DNA of 64,000 nt from Treponema sp. OMZ 798 (lineage in GTDB: Bacteria; Spirochaetota; Spirochaetia; Treponematales; Treponemataceae), in the NCBI RefSeq assembly GCF_024181385.1, contig NZ_CP051305.1:2666001-2730000 (forward strand), in the 5' to 3' direction. Shown here piece by piece: positions 54,337-62,918 of this stretch. The notes under the pieces are model-generated. The model ran no database searches. It was not told the origin of the DNA and worked only from the letters and a program-made list of their open reading frames with translations. Both the position numbers and the translations under genes were made by a program. The first letter of the stretch is position 1, and every line of letters begins with the position of its first letter.

Positions 54337-55896
54337 TTACCCGTTCATTTTTTTTGTTTCGGGATAATTTGTTACTCTTTGAATATCCTTGTAAATATCT
54401 TTTAATGCAGGATATATTTTTTTGTATACGCCGAAAAGACCGTCATAAAGGGAGCGGTGCTCGGGGTTCGGTATAAATTCTTTTTCGTATAAGACCATTT
54501 CTTTTACGGCATCTTCGATTGAAGCATACTCGCCTATTCCGGCTGCCGTTATGATTGCAGCTCCGAGGGAGGAAGCTTCCGCCGTTTTTCCCCGTACAAG
54601 GGGGCGGTTTAGGATGTCTGCGGTAATCTGACAGATAGCATCACTTTGGGATGCTCCCCCCGAAGCAGCAACTTTTTCACATCTCAACCTTCCCTTGGCT
54701 TCGATTAATTCCAAGCCTTCACGCAAAGAGTAGGCAAGACCTTCGATTATAGCTCTGTATAGGTCATCTCGGCCATGGACATCGCCGAAACCTATGATGC
54801 TCCCCTTAGCATAACGGTCAAAGACGCTTGCTCCCCAGTAGGGCTGGAGCATAAGCCCTCTTCCGCCCGGCGGAGAAGCGTGCAAGAGCTTATCCAAAAT
54901 AACTTCGGGGATGATGCCCTTGGATTCGGCCAGCTTACATTCTTCCTTGCCGAGTTCTTCCTTAAACCAGCTTATCATCCAATAGCCGCGGAAGATTTCC
55001 AATTCCGAAAGCCATGTATCTGGAAGAATGCCGCAGTAGGCAGGAAAGAGTTTTTTATATTCAAAGTATTTTTTTGAGCAGACTTCGATTGTGGCGGTTG
55101 TGCCGAAACTTAAAGAGGCCAGAGATGAATCTACTACGCCCGCTCCAATCGTTTCACAAGCCTTGTCGCTTCCGCAAGCAACAAGGGGAATACCTTGAGG
55201 GAGTCCCAATTCTTTTGAAATTCCATCCGTTAGGGTGCCGATTATTTTTCCGCTTTCGGTAAGGTCATGCCTTTTTTCGTTTTCCAGGGGCATAAGAGTT
55301 TCTTCGATCGAATGTTTTTTTGCCCACGCTCTTTTTCGATTCACGAATGGAACATAACCGACCATCGAGGAGACGGCATCGCAGGCCTTTCCTGTGAGCT
55401 TATAAATAAACCAGCCCGAAAGAAAAAACATCTTCCATGTTTTATCCCAGATTTCGGGCTCGTTTTCCCGAAGCCAGTTCATCTTACAATTTGACTGAAC
55501 TGTAACTATAGGATCGTAAACTCCGGCTGCATGAAATGCTGTTCGTACAAGAAAGTTGGGATGATAGGGACCGTGGGCTGTCCTGTTGTCGAGCCATACA
55601 ATTGCGGGCCGCAAAACTTTTCCGTCTTTATCGACCAGAACTGTAGTAGCCCTCATTGAAGAGATGCCCATTCCTGCAATGTTTGCAAAAGCATCCGGGG
55701 CTTTTTCTTTAAGATTGGAAAGGCCTTCTTTTAAGGCATTCCAGTAAACTTCAACATCCTGTTCTGCCCATGCCGGTTGAGGACTTGTATGGGGTTTATA
55801 GGAAATACGGCTTGCTGCCAAGATATTTCCCTTTAAGTCAAAGAGCATGGTGCGCAAACTTTGAGTTCCGCAATCGACCGTCAAGATGGTTTTCAC
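54337..55896 (-). CDS. FGGY-family carbohydrate kinase
   Basis: 519 aa. The family pattern is complete: TVDCGTQSLRTMLFDLKG, DWL-type middle SFGTTATIEV, and the C-terminal SGGASQSDAICQITADIL with a preceding GLAYSLREGLELI. It phosphorylates a sugar or polyol such as xylulose, ribulose or glycerol; the specificity residues cannot be read. It sits between DUF1667 (4-nt overlap) and the FAD oxidase gene (13 nt). Confidence 0.88.
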   Translation of the reverse strand: MKTILTVDCGTQSLRTMLFDLKGNILAASRISYKPHTSPQPAWAEQDVEVYWNALKEGLSNLKEKAPDAFANIAGMGISSMRATTVLVDKDGKVLRPAIVWLDNRTAHGPYHPNFLVRTAFHAAGVYDPIVTVQSNCKMNWLRENEPEIWDKTWKMFFLSGWFIYKLTGKACDAVSSMVGYVPFVNRKRAWAKKHSIEETLMPLENEKRHDLTESGKIIGTLTDGISKELGLPQGIPLVACGSDKACETIGAGVVDSSLASLSFGTTATIEVCSKKYFEYKKLFPAYCGILPDTWLSELEIFRGYWMISWFKEELGKEECKLAESKGIIPEVILDKLLHASPPGGRGLMLQPYWGASVFDRYAKGSIIGFGDVHGRDDLYRAIIEGLAYSLREGLELIEAKGRLRCEKVAASGGASQSDAICQITADILNRPLVRGKTAEASSLGAAIITAAGIGEYASIEDAVKEMVLYEKEFIPNPEHRSLYDGLFGVYKKIYPALKDIYKDIQRVTNYPETKKMNG

Positions 55897-56249
55897 TGGG
55901 ATCCTCCTGCAGAGATTAAATCGGCTCCGCTTTCGGCAAAGTTTTTTACGATTATATCTCCAGGGCTTTTTGAAGAGTCCGCTTTAAGTTTCCTGATAAG
56001 GTGCATGTATTCTGCAAAATTTTTTAAGGGAACTTCTTTGCTTGTTTTTACCGGAAGCCTGGGGAATCCCTCTACCGAAGAAGCTATCGTGCTTGTAAGA
56101 ATTCTCATCGGGCAGACGGCCTCGGCTTTTCCGTAGGAAAGGCCCTTGGGGCATTTATTGCCTGTAACGCTGATGTTTTTGCCTTCGATTTTTACGCTCA
56201 GTCGGCAGCCTCGCGGGCAGGCTGTACAGATAATGTTTTTAGTTTCCAT
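55893..56249 (-). CDS. DUF1667 protein
   Basis: 118 aa with four Cys in ICTACPRGCRL and NKCPKGL near the N-terminus, a pattern consistent with a Zn or Fe-S site. DUF1667 proteins accompany anaerobic glycerol-3-phosphate dehydrogenase-like flavoproteins, as here. It overlaps the preceding flavoprotein gene by 11 nt. It is probably an electron-transfer or assembly subunit of that flavoprotein complex. Confidence 0.85.
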   Translation of the reverse strand: METKNIICTACPRGCRLSVKIEGKNISVTGNKCPKGLSYGKAEAVCPMRILTSTIASSVEGFPRLPVKTSKEVPLKNFAEYMHLIRKLKADSSKSPGDIIVKNFAESGADLISAGGSQ

Positions 56250-57636
56250 TATTGGCCCCCTTATTTTCCGATGAAGATTCGCTTAAAACTATTTCAAGCT
56301 TTTTTGCCCCTCTTAGTTTTTCGCAAGGCAAAATAAAGCGTTCCATTTCGGGAGGTTTAAGCTCTTCGTATTTACGATGAAAGACAGTTTTGCCTCCACT
56401 CTTAGTTTCCGCCTCAGGGCTGTCCTCAAAGCAGACTTTAAGACTCACCGTAACATTTTGCATTTCTTCTGAGGCTCTAAAATAAAAGATGATAGAGCCC
56501 TCTGCCTCTGTGTCGATTTTTTGCGGAACAACATAGAGGATTTTTCCTCTGATATTTAAGGGCAAAAGTTTTTCCGCCCCGGTGCTAATATTTAAAGGGC
56601 AAGTTTTTTCTTCCCCGGCCCTCATGTTTAAAGCAAAATCGGCAGCGGCTTCTCCCGCAATTTTTCCCGATTCGGAAACGTAATCGACAAGGTCGTTTAC
56701 ATGCAGGGCATTTCCGCAAGAAAAGAGACCCGCAATTTCCGTGTGCATAAATTGATCTACGATTGGTCCCTTTGTTCTTCCGTCTATAGGAACATTGAGG
56801 CTTGACAGTATATCGTTTTCGGGGATGAGGCCTACGCTTAAAATCAGGGTGCCGCAGGGAATTCTTTTTTCGGTTCCTGCAATCGGATGCATATTTTTAT
56901 CCACTTGGGCAATCTTTACTGCCTCGACCCTTTCCCTGCCTTCAACCTCAATAACTGTTGTTGATAGATGAAGGGGTATGCCGTAGTCGTCAAGGCATTG
57001 CACGATGTTTCGGCTGAGGCCTGAGGGGGTGGGTTTAATTTCGTAGACCCCCTCTACCTTTGCGCCTTCAAGGGTGAGTCGGCGGGCCATTATAAGACCT
57101 ATGTCTCCCGAACCCAAAATTACGCATTTTTTTCCCGCCGTAAGCATCGGCATAAACCCGTGAAGGTTTATGAGGGCCTGTGCCTGTCCTGCAGTAAAAA
57201 TACCTGCCGGTCTTTCCCCGTGAATGTTTACCTGCCTGTCAGTCCTTTCACGGCAGCCCATAGCTGCAACAAGGCTCCTTGCTTTAAGCTCAAAAATTCC
57301 GTATTCGGGATTTGTAAATTCCATGCAGAATAAATCATTTTCTTTTTTTAGTTTGGTTAAAAAGGTAAAAAGAAAAATATCGATATTTTCTTTTGCCTCT
57401 GTCATTTCCTTATAACGCCATGCGTATTCAGGGCCGGTAAGCCTTTCCTTAAAACGGATTAGACCGAAGCCGTCATGGATGCACTGCTTTAATATTCCGC
57501 CTATCTGTCCCTCTCTTTCTACAAGGGCAATTTTCAGCTCAGGACTTTTTTCTGAGGCAGCCAAGGCCGCCGCCATTCCGGCAGGGCCTCCGCCTATAAC
57601 GATGACATCATAGTCGTTAAATGCAAGTTGTTTCAT
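56239..57636 (-). CDS. FAD/NAD(P)-dependent oxidoreductase
   Basis: 465 aa. FAD-binding VIGGGPAGMAAALAA at the N-terminus, a second nucleotide-binding VILGSGDIGLIMARRL in the middle, and the FAD-closing GLFSCGNALHVNDLVDYVSE. Length and layout match the flavoprotein that partners DUF1667 and G3P-dehydrogenase-like proteins. A C-terminal extension of about 110 residues (ILYVVPQKIDTEAEGSIIFY) is beta-rich and not part of the FAD fold. ATGA overlap with the next upstream gene. Confidence 0.87.
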   Translation of the reverse strand: MKQLAFNDYDVIVIGGGPAGMAAALAASEKSPELKIALVEREGQIGGILKQCIHDGFGLIRFKERLTGPEYAWRYKEMTEAKENIDIFLFTFLTKLKKENDLFCMEFTNPEYGIFELKARSLVAAMGCRERTDRQVNIHGERPAGIFTAGQAQALINLHGFMPMLTAGKKCVILGSGDIGLIMARRLTLEGAKVEGVYEIKPTPSGLSRNIVQCLDDYGIPLHLSTTVIEVEGRERVEAVKIAQVDKNMHPIAGTEKRIPCGTLILSVGLIPENDILSSLNVPIDGRTKGPIVDQFMHTEIAGLFSCGNALHVNDLVDYVSESGKIAGEAAADFALNMRAGEEKTCPLNISTGAEKLLPLNIRGKILYVVPQKIDTEAEGSIIFYFRASEEMQNVTVSLKVCFEDSPEAETKSGGKTVFHRKYEELKPPEMERFILPCEKLRGAKKLEIVLSESSSENKGANNGN

Positions 57637-59384
57637 TTTTCGCCTCCGCTAAAGGCTTCAAAGTTTTCTATCGGCTGAACAAGCTCGGAACCCTCTCCCT
57701 TCTTTGTGATCGTTTCAACGGGGATGCCTTTTTCTTCTGCAATAATTTTTAAGATATGGGGAGTACAAAAGCCTCCGTGACATCTGCCGGCTCCGGCTCT
57801 TACCCTTCTTTTAATTGCATCAAGGGTGAATACATTTAGAGGATTGTTTACCGCATCCCTTATTTCGCCCTCGCTGACCTCTTCACAGCGGCAGATTATT
57901 TTTCCGTACTGGGGATTTTTTTCGATTAAAGCTTTTCTTTCCTCAGTTTCCATTTCGGAAACAGGCTTCATAGCTTTTCTGATCGGCGAAAAATTCTCTT
58001 TTAATTTTACGTCCATTTTTTTCTTTAAAATTGAAACGGAAATCTTTACGATGTCCTCTGCTACGGCAGGAGCGGAAGCAAAGCCGGGGGACTGAATTCC
58101 TGCAGCGTGTACCAAGTTGTCGACCCTCTCGGAAGCTTCAACGATAAAATCTTCTTCCCATGTGCAGGCCCTTGTTCCGCTGTAGTAGGTTATTATGTCG
58201 GAGGGTGAAACCTTTGAGTTTAGCTTTAAGTGTTTTTTTATTTCTTCAAAGGCTTCGGGCCTTGTAGAAAAATCCTCCCTGTCCATAACCTCTACGGCAT
58301 TCGGCCCTATGAGGAGATTGCCCTCAACGCAGGGCATGATGCCGCCGCCCTTTGAGTGCCCTTTCCGCAGTCTTAAAAGGCTCGGCATGGCGGAGCTTGT
58401 TTTTTGCAAACCCTTTAGCCTCTTATCGAGGATGGCATCCGTTCCCTTGCGTGCATGGATCGAAAAAAATCTGTCGCCTGCAAGACCTGCAACCTTGTCT
58501 GCCCAAACTCCGGCAGCGTTTATTAAAAGTTTTGTACGGCAGGTTCCGCGGTTGGTTATAAGTTCTGTTACGGCAGTGCCTTCTTTTTTGACACCGGTGA
58601 GGGCCGTGTTAAAAAAGAATTCCGCTCCGTTTTCGCAAGCGTTTTCGGCATAACAAACGGTAACCTTCATGGGGGAAGCAACCCCCGCCGAGGGAAGCCA
58701 TAGGCCTCCGTAGTTTTTATCGGTCATAAAGGGATCTATTTTTTTTACTACCTCGCGGGAGCGGTAGCCGTAATCTCCGTCCACTCCGTTTAGGCGGCAT
58801 CTTCTTTTCATAAGGGGAATGAGCAGTTTTAAAATCGGGTGATAAAAGAGGAAAAAACTTCCGCAGCGGTTTATTTCAAAGCCCAGCTCTTCGGAAACCT
58901 TTGTGTACATCCTGTTGCCGCGGGTGTTGAGTTTGCCCTTTATCTTTTTAGGATTATCTGCAAAGCCCGGATGAATCATTCCGTCATTGTGCCCCGATGC
59001 CTGCATTGCAACATCGCTTTCTTTTTCAAATAGGGCAATTTTTAAATCGTAGCGGGATAATTCTCTTGCGATGGCGCATCCTATTACTCCCCCGCCTATG
59101 ATCACGGCATCAAAGTTCCTGTCCTCTAAAAGAGAATCTTTTATTTTCGGCAGGTGCATGGGTTTTTCCCCCTTGCCGTTTATAGTTAGATCGTTTACGA
59201 CTCCCTTAAAACCGCAGCGGGCGGCAGCATAGCCGGCCGCCATCCTCTCCTCCATCGAAGAAACATCGCCTTCTAAAATAACGGATTTTACATCAAGGGC
59301 GATTTTAACCTTTTTATCGAGTCTAAGCCGTTTTAATTTTTTTTGTAAGCGTAACAGTTTTTTACTAAAATCCTCATCTTTCAT
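57633..59384 (-). CDS. glycerol-3-phosphate dehydrogenase-like flavoprotein with BFD-type 2Fe-2S domain
   Basis: 583 aa. Residues about 90-450 are a GlpA/DAO-fold flavoenzyme (FDAVIIGGGVIGCAIARELS, GHNDGMIHPGF). The C-terminus is a BFD-type [2Fe-2S] domain (ICRCEEVSEGEI then GAGRCHGGFC). It carries an extra N-terminal ~85 residues (VKIALDVKSVILEGDVSSME) resembling a BON or dodecin-like beta module, unusual for GlpA. It heads the operon after the FadR-type regulator; its substrate is probably a polyol phosphate. Confidence 0.85.
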   Translation of the reverse strand: MKDEDFSKKLLRLQKKLKRLRLDKKVKIALDVKSVILEGDVSSMEERMAAGYAAARCGFKGVVNDLTINGKGEKPMHLPKIKDSLLEDRNFDAVIIGGGVIGCAIARELSRYDLKIALFEKESDVAMQASGHNDGMIHPGFADNPKKIKGKLNTRGNRMYTKVSEELGFEINRCGSFFLFYHPILKLLIPLMKRRCRLNGVDGDYGYRSREVVKKIDPFMTDKNYGGLWLPSAGVASPMKVTVCYAENACENGAEFFFNTALTGVKKEGTAVTELITNRGTCRTKLLINAAGVWADKVAGLAGDRFFSIHARKGTDAILDKRLKGLQKTSSAMPSLLRLRKGHSKGGGIMPCVEGNLLIGPNAVEVMDREDFSTRPEAFEEIKKHLKLNSKVSPSDIITYYSGTRACTWEEDFIVEASERVDNLVHAAGIQSPGFASAPAVAEDIVKISVSILKKKMDVKLKENFSPIRKAMKPVSEMETEERKALIEKNPQYGKIICRCEEVSEGEIRDAVNNPLNVFTLDAIKRRVRAGAGRCHGGFCTPHILKIIAEEKGIPVETITKKGEGSELVQPIENFEAFSGGEK

Positions 59385-59401
59385 AACATTGCCTTCAATA
59401 A

Positions 59402-60124
59402 TTATTTATGATAAGCTTCATCCCGATATGTTTCAGGCTTAGTTAACTGTATCATTATACGTAAAGCCCTTTCTTCATCTGCCTCGATTAGAGCATTAAA
59501 AAAAAGCTGTTTGTATTCCGGAATTTTATCTGCATAGGAAAGGTCTTCACATAAAAACTGTTTAAATTGGTGTTTATAAATTTCTTTTGCTGTTTCAAAG
59601 GTTAGTAGAAAAATAGGGCTGTCAGATAATTCTATCAGTGTCCGGTAAAATTCAAAGTCTTCAATTGCTGAGGTTTCAATGTTTTCCGGACTTGAAAAAT
59701 GTATCTTATTATTTAAAGGTAGAAAAAAATGATAGCGTTCTTTTACCGATAAATTTGAAATTCTTTTTATAAGTTTTTTTATTATATGAGTTAAAATAAG
59801 CTGTCTGAATTCTACAAGTCCTTCTTCAATTTTTTCAGGCTCGGATATTTGCTTATTGCGATAGAGTTCGGTTAAAAGTCCGATAGATATAAATGAGGTA
59901 AAATCGTTTACTGTACAGCCGTGCCGCGGTCTAATTGTGATAAGCCCCTTGGTTTGCAAGCTGAGCAGGGCCTCATGTACTACCGGTCTTGAAACACCAA
60001 AGCGTTCTGCCAATTCTCTTTCAGGAGGGAGATATTCTCCGGCTGAAAAGATTCCGGTTAAAATTTCGTCCTGAATAACCGATGCGATTTTTTCTTTTTT
60101 TAAACCTTGTTCCTCCGTTTTCAT
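59402..60124 (-). CDS. FadR-type GntR regulator
   Basis: 240 aa. GntR winged helix at about 10-75 (GIFSAGEYLPPERELAERFG, then SRPVVHEALLSLQTKGLI), followed by a helical FCD-type effector domain of about 150 residues. It is transcribed just ahead of the five-gene flavoprotein operon (17 nt to the next start) and probably controls it. Its own promoter shows an operator-like GTGGCCTTACCAC sequence. Confidence 0.88.
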   Translation of the reverse strand: MKTEEQGLKKEKIASVIQDEILTGIFSAGEYLPPERELAERFGVSRPVVHEALLSLQTKGLITIRPRHGCTVNDFTSFISIGLLTELYRNKQISEPEKIEEGLVEFRQLILTHIIKKLIKRISNLSVKERYHFFLPLNNKIHFSSPENIETSAIEDFEFYRTLIELSDSPIFLLTFETAKEIYKHQFKQFLCEDLSYADKIPEYKQLFFNALIEADEERALRIMIQLTKPETYRDEAYHK

Positions 60125-60151
60125 AACATTCCTCCCATAAAACTTTTTTTA

Positions 60152-60200
60152 GTCGTGGCCTTACCACCAATATGCTAGCACAGAGGTTTAAATTTGTCAA
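60152..60200 (-). promoter_or_regulatory. promoter and operator of the FadR-type regulator operon
   Basis: Minus strand TTGACA (60200-60195), 17-nt spacer, TAGCAT (60177-60172). Just downstream, TTGGTGGTAAGGCCAC (60170-60155) has TGGT/GGCCA arms resembling FadR-family operators and would straddle the transcription start. Confidence 0.55.
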
Positions 60201-60221
60201 GTTTTATTTAGAAGATTTTAA

Positions 60222-60262
60222 TAAAAAAGCGGCAGAGGCCTATAAAGACCTTCCTGCCGCCT
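60222..60262 (-). terminator. rho-independent terminator of the symporter-selenoprotein operon
   Basis: On the minus strand GGCGGCAG pairs with CTGCCGC, followed by TTTTTTATT. It lies 23 nt after the TAG of the selenoprotein gene. Confidence 0.8.
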
Positions 60263-60284
60263 TAATTATATTTTATTCAAATGC

Positions 60285-60572
60285 CTAAAAAACGATACCT
60301 TCGACAATCAATTTTTCGGAGAACAATACTTTCTTGTATTTTACAAAAAGAGTATCGTTGGATGCATTGATTTTATTTTTCACATAAACATCAATATCCC
60401 CCGATTTTATCAATTTGAAGTCTTCTTTATCTTTTTTAGGTTCTACCGGTGACACGACCGGCTGGGGTTCCCCAACGCCTCAGGAAGCACAACCTATTAG
60501 GTCAATAGTTATTGCCTTAGAATCGATTTTCTTTAAATAGTCCAATACCTTGGAATCAATATTTATTGTCAT
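60285..60572 (-). CDS. small selenoprotein, in-frame UGA at codon 31
   Basis: ATG 60572 with AAGGAG opens MTINIDSKVLDYLKKIDSKA, then AITIDLIGCAS, an in-frame TGA (60482-60480), and GVGEPQPVVSPVEP. The frame then stays open to a TAG at 60285 (95 residues counting Sec31). The part after the TGA has normal protein composition (FKLIKSGDIDVYVKNKINAS). The GCASU motif and following GVGEPQP resemble small HesB/IscA-like CC/Se-motif selenoproteins as I remember them. A SECIS-like hairpin CCGGT-CGTGTC-ACCGG lies at 60446-60461, its loop 24-29 nt after the UGA. The gene follows the cystine-type symporter by 11 nt. Confidence 0.8.
60446..60461 (-). promoter_or_regulatory. candidate bacterial SECIS hairpin
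   Basis: CCGGT and ACCGG pair around a six-nt loop CGTGTC with a G in its second position. The loop starts 24 nt after the UGA, within the range typical of bacterial SECIS elements. A competing small hairpin around TGGGG/CCCCA lies between. Confidence 0.6.
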
Positions 60573-60583
60573 ATAATCACTCC

Positions 60584-61957
60584 TTATTCAACGATGATTT
60601 CTTTTCTATTGTAAATTGAGTCATCCAGTTCACCCGTTCTTTTTGCTGCAATTACACCGGAAAGAAGAGAATCGCTTACGTTTAAGGCTGTGCGGCCCAT
60701 ATCGATGAGGGGTTCAATAGCAACAAGAAGACCTGCAAGAGTTATCGGAAGGCCCATTGAGGATAGGACTATGATTGCGGCAAATGTTGCACCGCCTCCT
60801 ACACCAACGATTCCGAAACTGCCCAAGGCTGTAATTAGGATAAGCTTTACAAGGAAGACAGGTGCCAATGGATTTATGCCCAATGTGGGGGCAATCATAA
60901 CTGCCAACATTGCGGGATAAATTCCTGCACATCCGTTTTGTCCGATACTGGTACCCAAACTTCCTGCGAGGTTAGCTATACCTTCGGGAACACCTAAGTT
61001 GTTTACTTGGTTTGAAATAGTCAGAGGAAGGGTTCCTGCCGAAGATCTTGAAGTAAATGCAAACATAAGATTTGAAAAACTTTTCTTAAAGAAAGTTATG
61101 GGATTTAATCCTGCTGTAAGTAAGTACAAGCCGTGTACGATAAACATGATGATAATTGCAATATAGCTTGCTCCGATAAAGCCGATAAGTCTTAAGATTT
61201 CGGAAAAATTTGAAGTAGAGGTAATATTAATCATAAGGGCTAAAACGCCGTAAGGTGTAATGCGGAGAACCATTCGGACAAGTCTCATTACTACATCAGA
61301 ACATGAATTAAGCCATTTAATAAATACCTCTGCACTGTCGGGATTGCTTCTTTTTAGGAATAAGGCTGCAAAACCAAGCATGGCCGAAAAGAAAACCGTA
61401 GCCAGAGTTGCGTTTGAGCCCTGACCTGAAAATGCGTAGAAGGGATTTATCGGTATGATTTCGAGAATTTGCTGCTGAATCGGCTTTGCCTCAAAGTCAT
61501 GAAGTCTGCCTTCCATGGCCTTTCCTCTTGCGATTTCACTTTCACCGGCTGTGAGATTTTCTGCCGATAAGCCGAATGCAGAGGTTGTAAGGGCTCCAAC
61601 TAGTGCGGATATTGCAACGGTTATCATAAGAACAGCTAAAATTCTTCCTGCTGCTTTTCCGATATTTTGTTTTTGTGTAGCAATCGATTTTGTAATACTT
61701 ACAATAATTAAAGGGTAAACAATCATCCTAAGCAATCTTACATAACCGCTTCCTACTAAAGTAATCCAGCTCATAGCTTTTTTGATTAAAGCCGTATCCT
61801 TAATAGTCAGCTGCAATATTGCACCAAAGATGATACCGACGGCAAGGGCTGTAACTACGCGCACATTAAAGCTCATGTTAAGTTTTTTCATGTATCTAAT
61901 TCCATACATGAGTAAGAGTGCTGCGGCTACAATGCCTACTATCCATATTGTGTTCAT
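60584..61957 (-). CDS. tcyP: cystine-type DAACS symporter (TcyP-like)
   Basis: 457 aa, about nine membrane segments of the dicarboxylate/amino acid:cation symporter family. FAFTSRSSAGTLPLTISNQV and GTSIGQNGCAGIYPAML are the substrate-site loops; the SRSSAGTLP sequence is that of L-cystine transporters (TcyP/YdjN) more than glutamate carriers. It probably imports cystine, and YdjN-type proteins also carry selenocystine. It is transcribed ahead of the small selenoprotein gene and divergently from the TetR gene. Confidence 0.85.
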   Translation of the reverse strand: MNTIWIVGIVAAALLLMYGIRYMKKLNMSFNVRVVTALAVGIIFGAILQLTIKDTALIKKAMSWITLVGSGYVRLLRMIVYPLIIVSITKSIATQKQNIGKAAGRILAVLMITVAISALVGALTTSAFGLSAENLTAGESEIARGKAMEGRLHDFEAKPIQQQILEIIPINPFYAFSGQGSNATLATVFFSAMLGFAALFLKRSNPDSAEVFIKWLNSCSDVVMRLVRMVLRITPYGVLALMINITSTSNFSEILRLIGFIGASYIAIIIMFIVHGLYLLTAGLNPITFFKKSFSNLMFAFTSRSSAGTLPLTISNQVNNLGVPEGIANLAGSLGTSIGQNGCAGIYPAMLAVMIAPTLGINPLAPVFLVKLILITALGSFGIVGVGGGATFAAIIVLSSMGLPITLAGLLVAIEPLIDMGRTALNVSDSLLSGVIAAKRTGELDDSIYNRKEIIVE

Positions 61958-62072
61958 AAAAACTCCTAGTGATTTTGTATTTTAAAATCTATGGACCATT
62001 TTATATCATAATTGAAAACTTTTTACTAGAGTGCTTTTATTAAATAATTTTTTATATATCGGAACAATATTC

Positions 62073-62112
62073 TTGACAAAAAAGTTAAAAATGATAACAT
62101 AACTTTGTTATG
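62073..62112 (+). promoter_or_regulatory. tetR promoter and operator
   Basis: TTGACA (62073-62078), 16-nt spacer, TAACAT (62095-62100). The palindrome CATAAC-TTT-GTTATG (62098-62112) covers the -10, the predicted transcription start and the ATG at 62110, a geometry for tight autorepression. Confidence 0.7.
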
Positions 62113-62793
62113 GAAAAAGATGTTAAATCTTCAAAAAAAAACGATTTAAAAGATAAAAGCATAAAAGCTCCGATATCATCCAAAGAAAATATTCTAAAAT
62201 ATGCCGCTAAAGAATTTTTAAAAAAGGGCTGGGAAAAGAGCAATATCAGGGATATTGCAAAAAAAGCAGGCCTCACGACCGGGGCGGTTTATTTTCATTT
62301 TAAAAATAAAGAAGCCTTATTCGATGCCTTAGTAAAAGATACATATTTTGAGCTTTTGAAAAAACAAAAACTTATGTACGAAAAACATTTTGCTATTCCC
62401 ATTACAGAAAAAGAAAAACGGAGAGTCGTACGCTTGGAAGGCCGGAAAGAAATGCTTGAATATGCGTACCGGAACTTTGAAGCAATGAAGCTGCTTTTAT
62501 GTTCAGGGAAAGGAACAAAATATGAAGACTTGTTCGATAAAATGATGAATGCCGTGTATGAGGCTGATCGCAAAGCATATGAAGAATACGGTATGCTGCA
62601 AGGCCGGCCCCATGTTGATATTGAACTTTTCAACACTATCGATAGATCTTTTTGGGAATGCCTTTTCCGCACAATAAAGATGGATACTCCATACGAAAAG
62701 GCTCAGCGATATGTTTTGATTCTGGACGATTTTTATGAGGCCGGATGGCAAAAAATTTGCTATGACCCCGCCGAAAGTTACGCTCTTGAATAA
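62110..62793 (+). CDS. TetR-family regulator
   Basis: 227 aa. A lysine-rich 25-residue tail precedes the TetR helix-turn-helix (KENILKYAAKEFLKKGWEKS, then RDIAKKAGLTTGAVYFHFKN) at about 25-70. The helical ligand domain that follows is not similar to a known subgroup that I recognise. Operators with core CATAAC/GTTATG lie at its own start and before the ABC exporter. Its transcript has nearly no leader. Confidence 0.9.
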   Translation: MEKDVKSSKKNDLKDKSIKAPISSKENILKYAAKEFLKKGWEKSNIRDIAKKAGLTTGAVYFHFKNKEALFDALVKDTYFELLKKQKLMYEKHFAIPITEKEKRRVVRLEGRKEMLEYAYRNFEAMKLLLCSGKGTKYEDLFDKMMNAVYEADRKAYEEYGMLQGRPHVDIELFNTIDRSFWECLFRTIKMDTPYEKAQRYVLILDDFYEAGWQKICYDPAESYALE

Positions 62794-62834
62794 CCGCACA
62801 CCACGAATTCATCTTCTTTTTATTTAATTTGCTA

Positions 62835-62879
62835 TTGACAAAATTGTAATAAACTACTAACATAACAAAGTTATGTTAG
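62835..62879 (+). promoter_or_regulatory. ABC exporter promoter with perfect TetR-type operator
   Basis: TTGACA (62835-62840), 17-nt spacer, TAACAT (62858-62863). The operator has perfect arms CTAACATAAC (62857-62866) and GTTATGTTAG (62870-62879) separated by AAA, overlapping the -10. Confidence 0.8.
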
Positions 62880-62918
62880 CTTGTGTTAATATCTTAATTT
62901 CACAAGGAGAATAAATTT

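Noticed and set aside
60285-60478. Reading the UGA at 60480-60482 as a true stop that makes a pseudogene
   Set aside because: The downstream part keeps frame and protein-like composition to a stop followed by a terminator, and a SECIS-like hairpin is placed correctly; selenocysteine explains it better.
60460-60479. TGGGG/CCCCA hairpin as the SECIS
   Set aside because: Its loop begins only about 10 nt after the UGA and is very small; the next hairpin fits bacterial SECIS spacing better.
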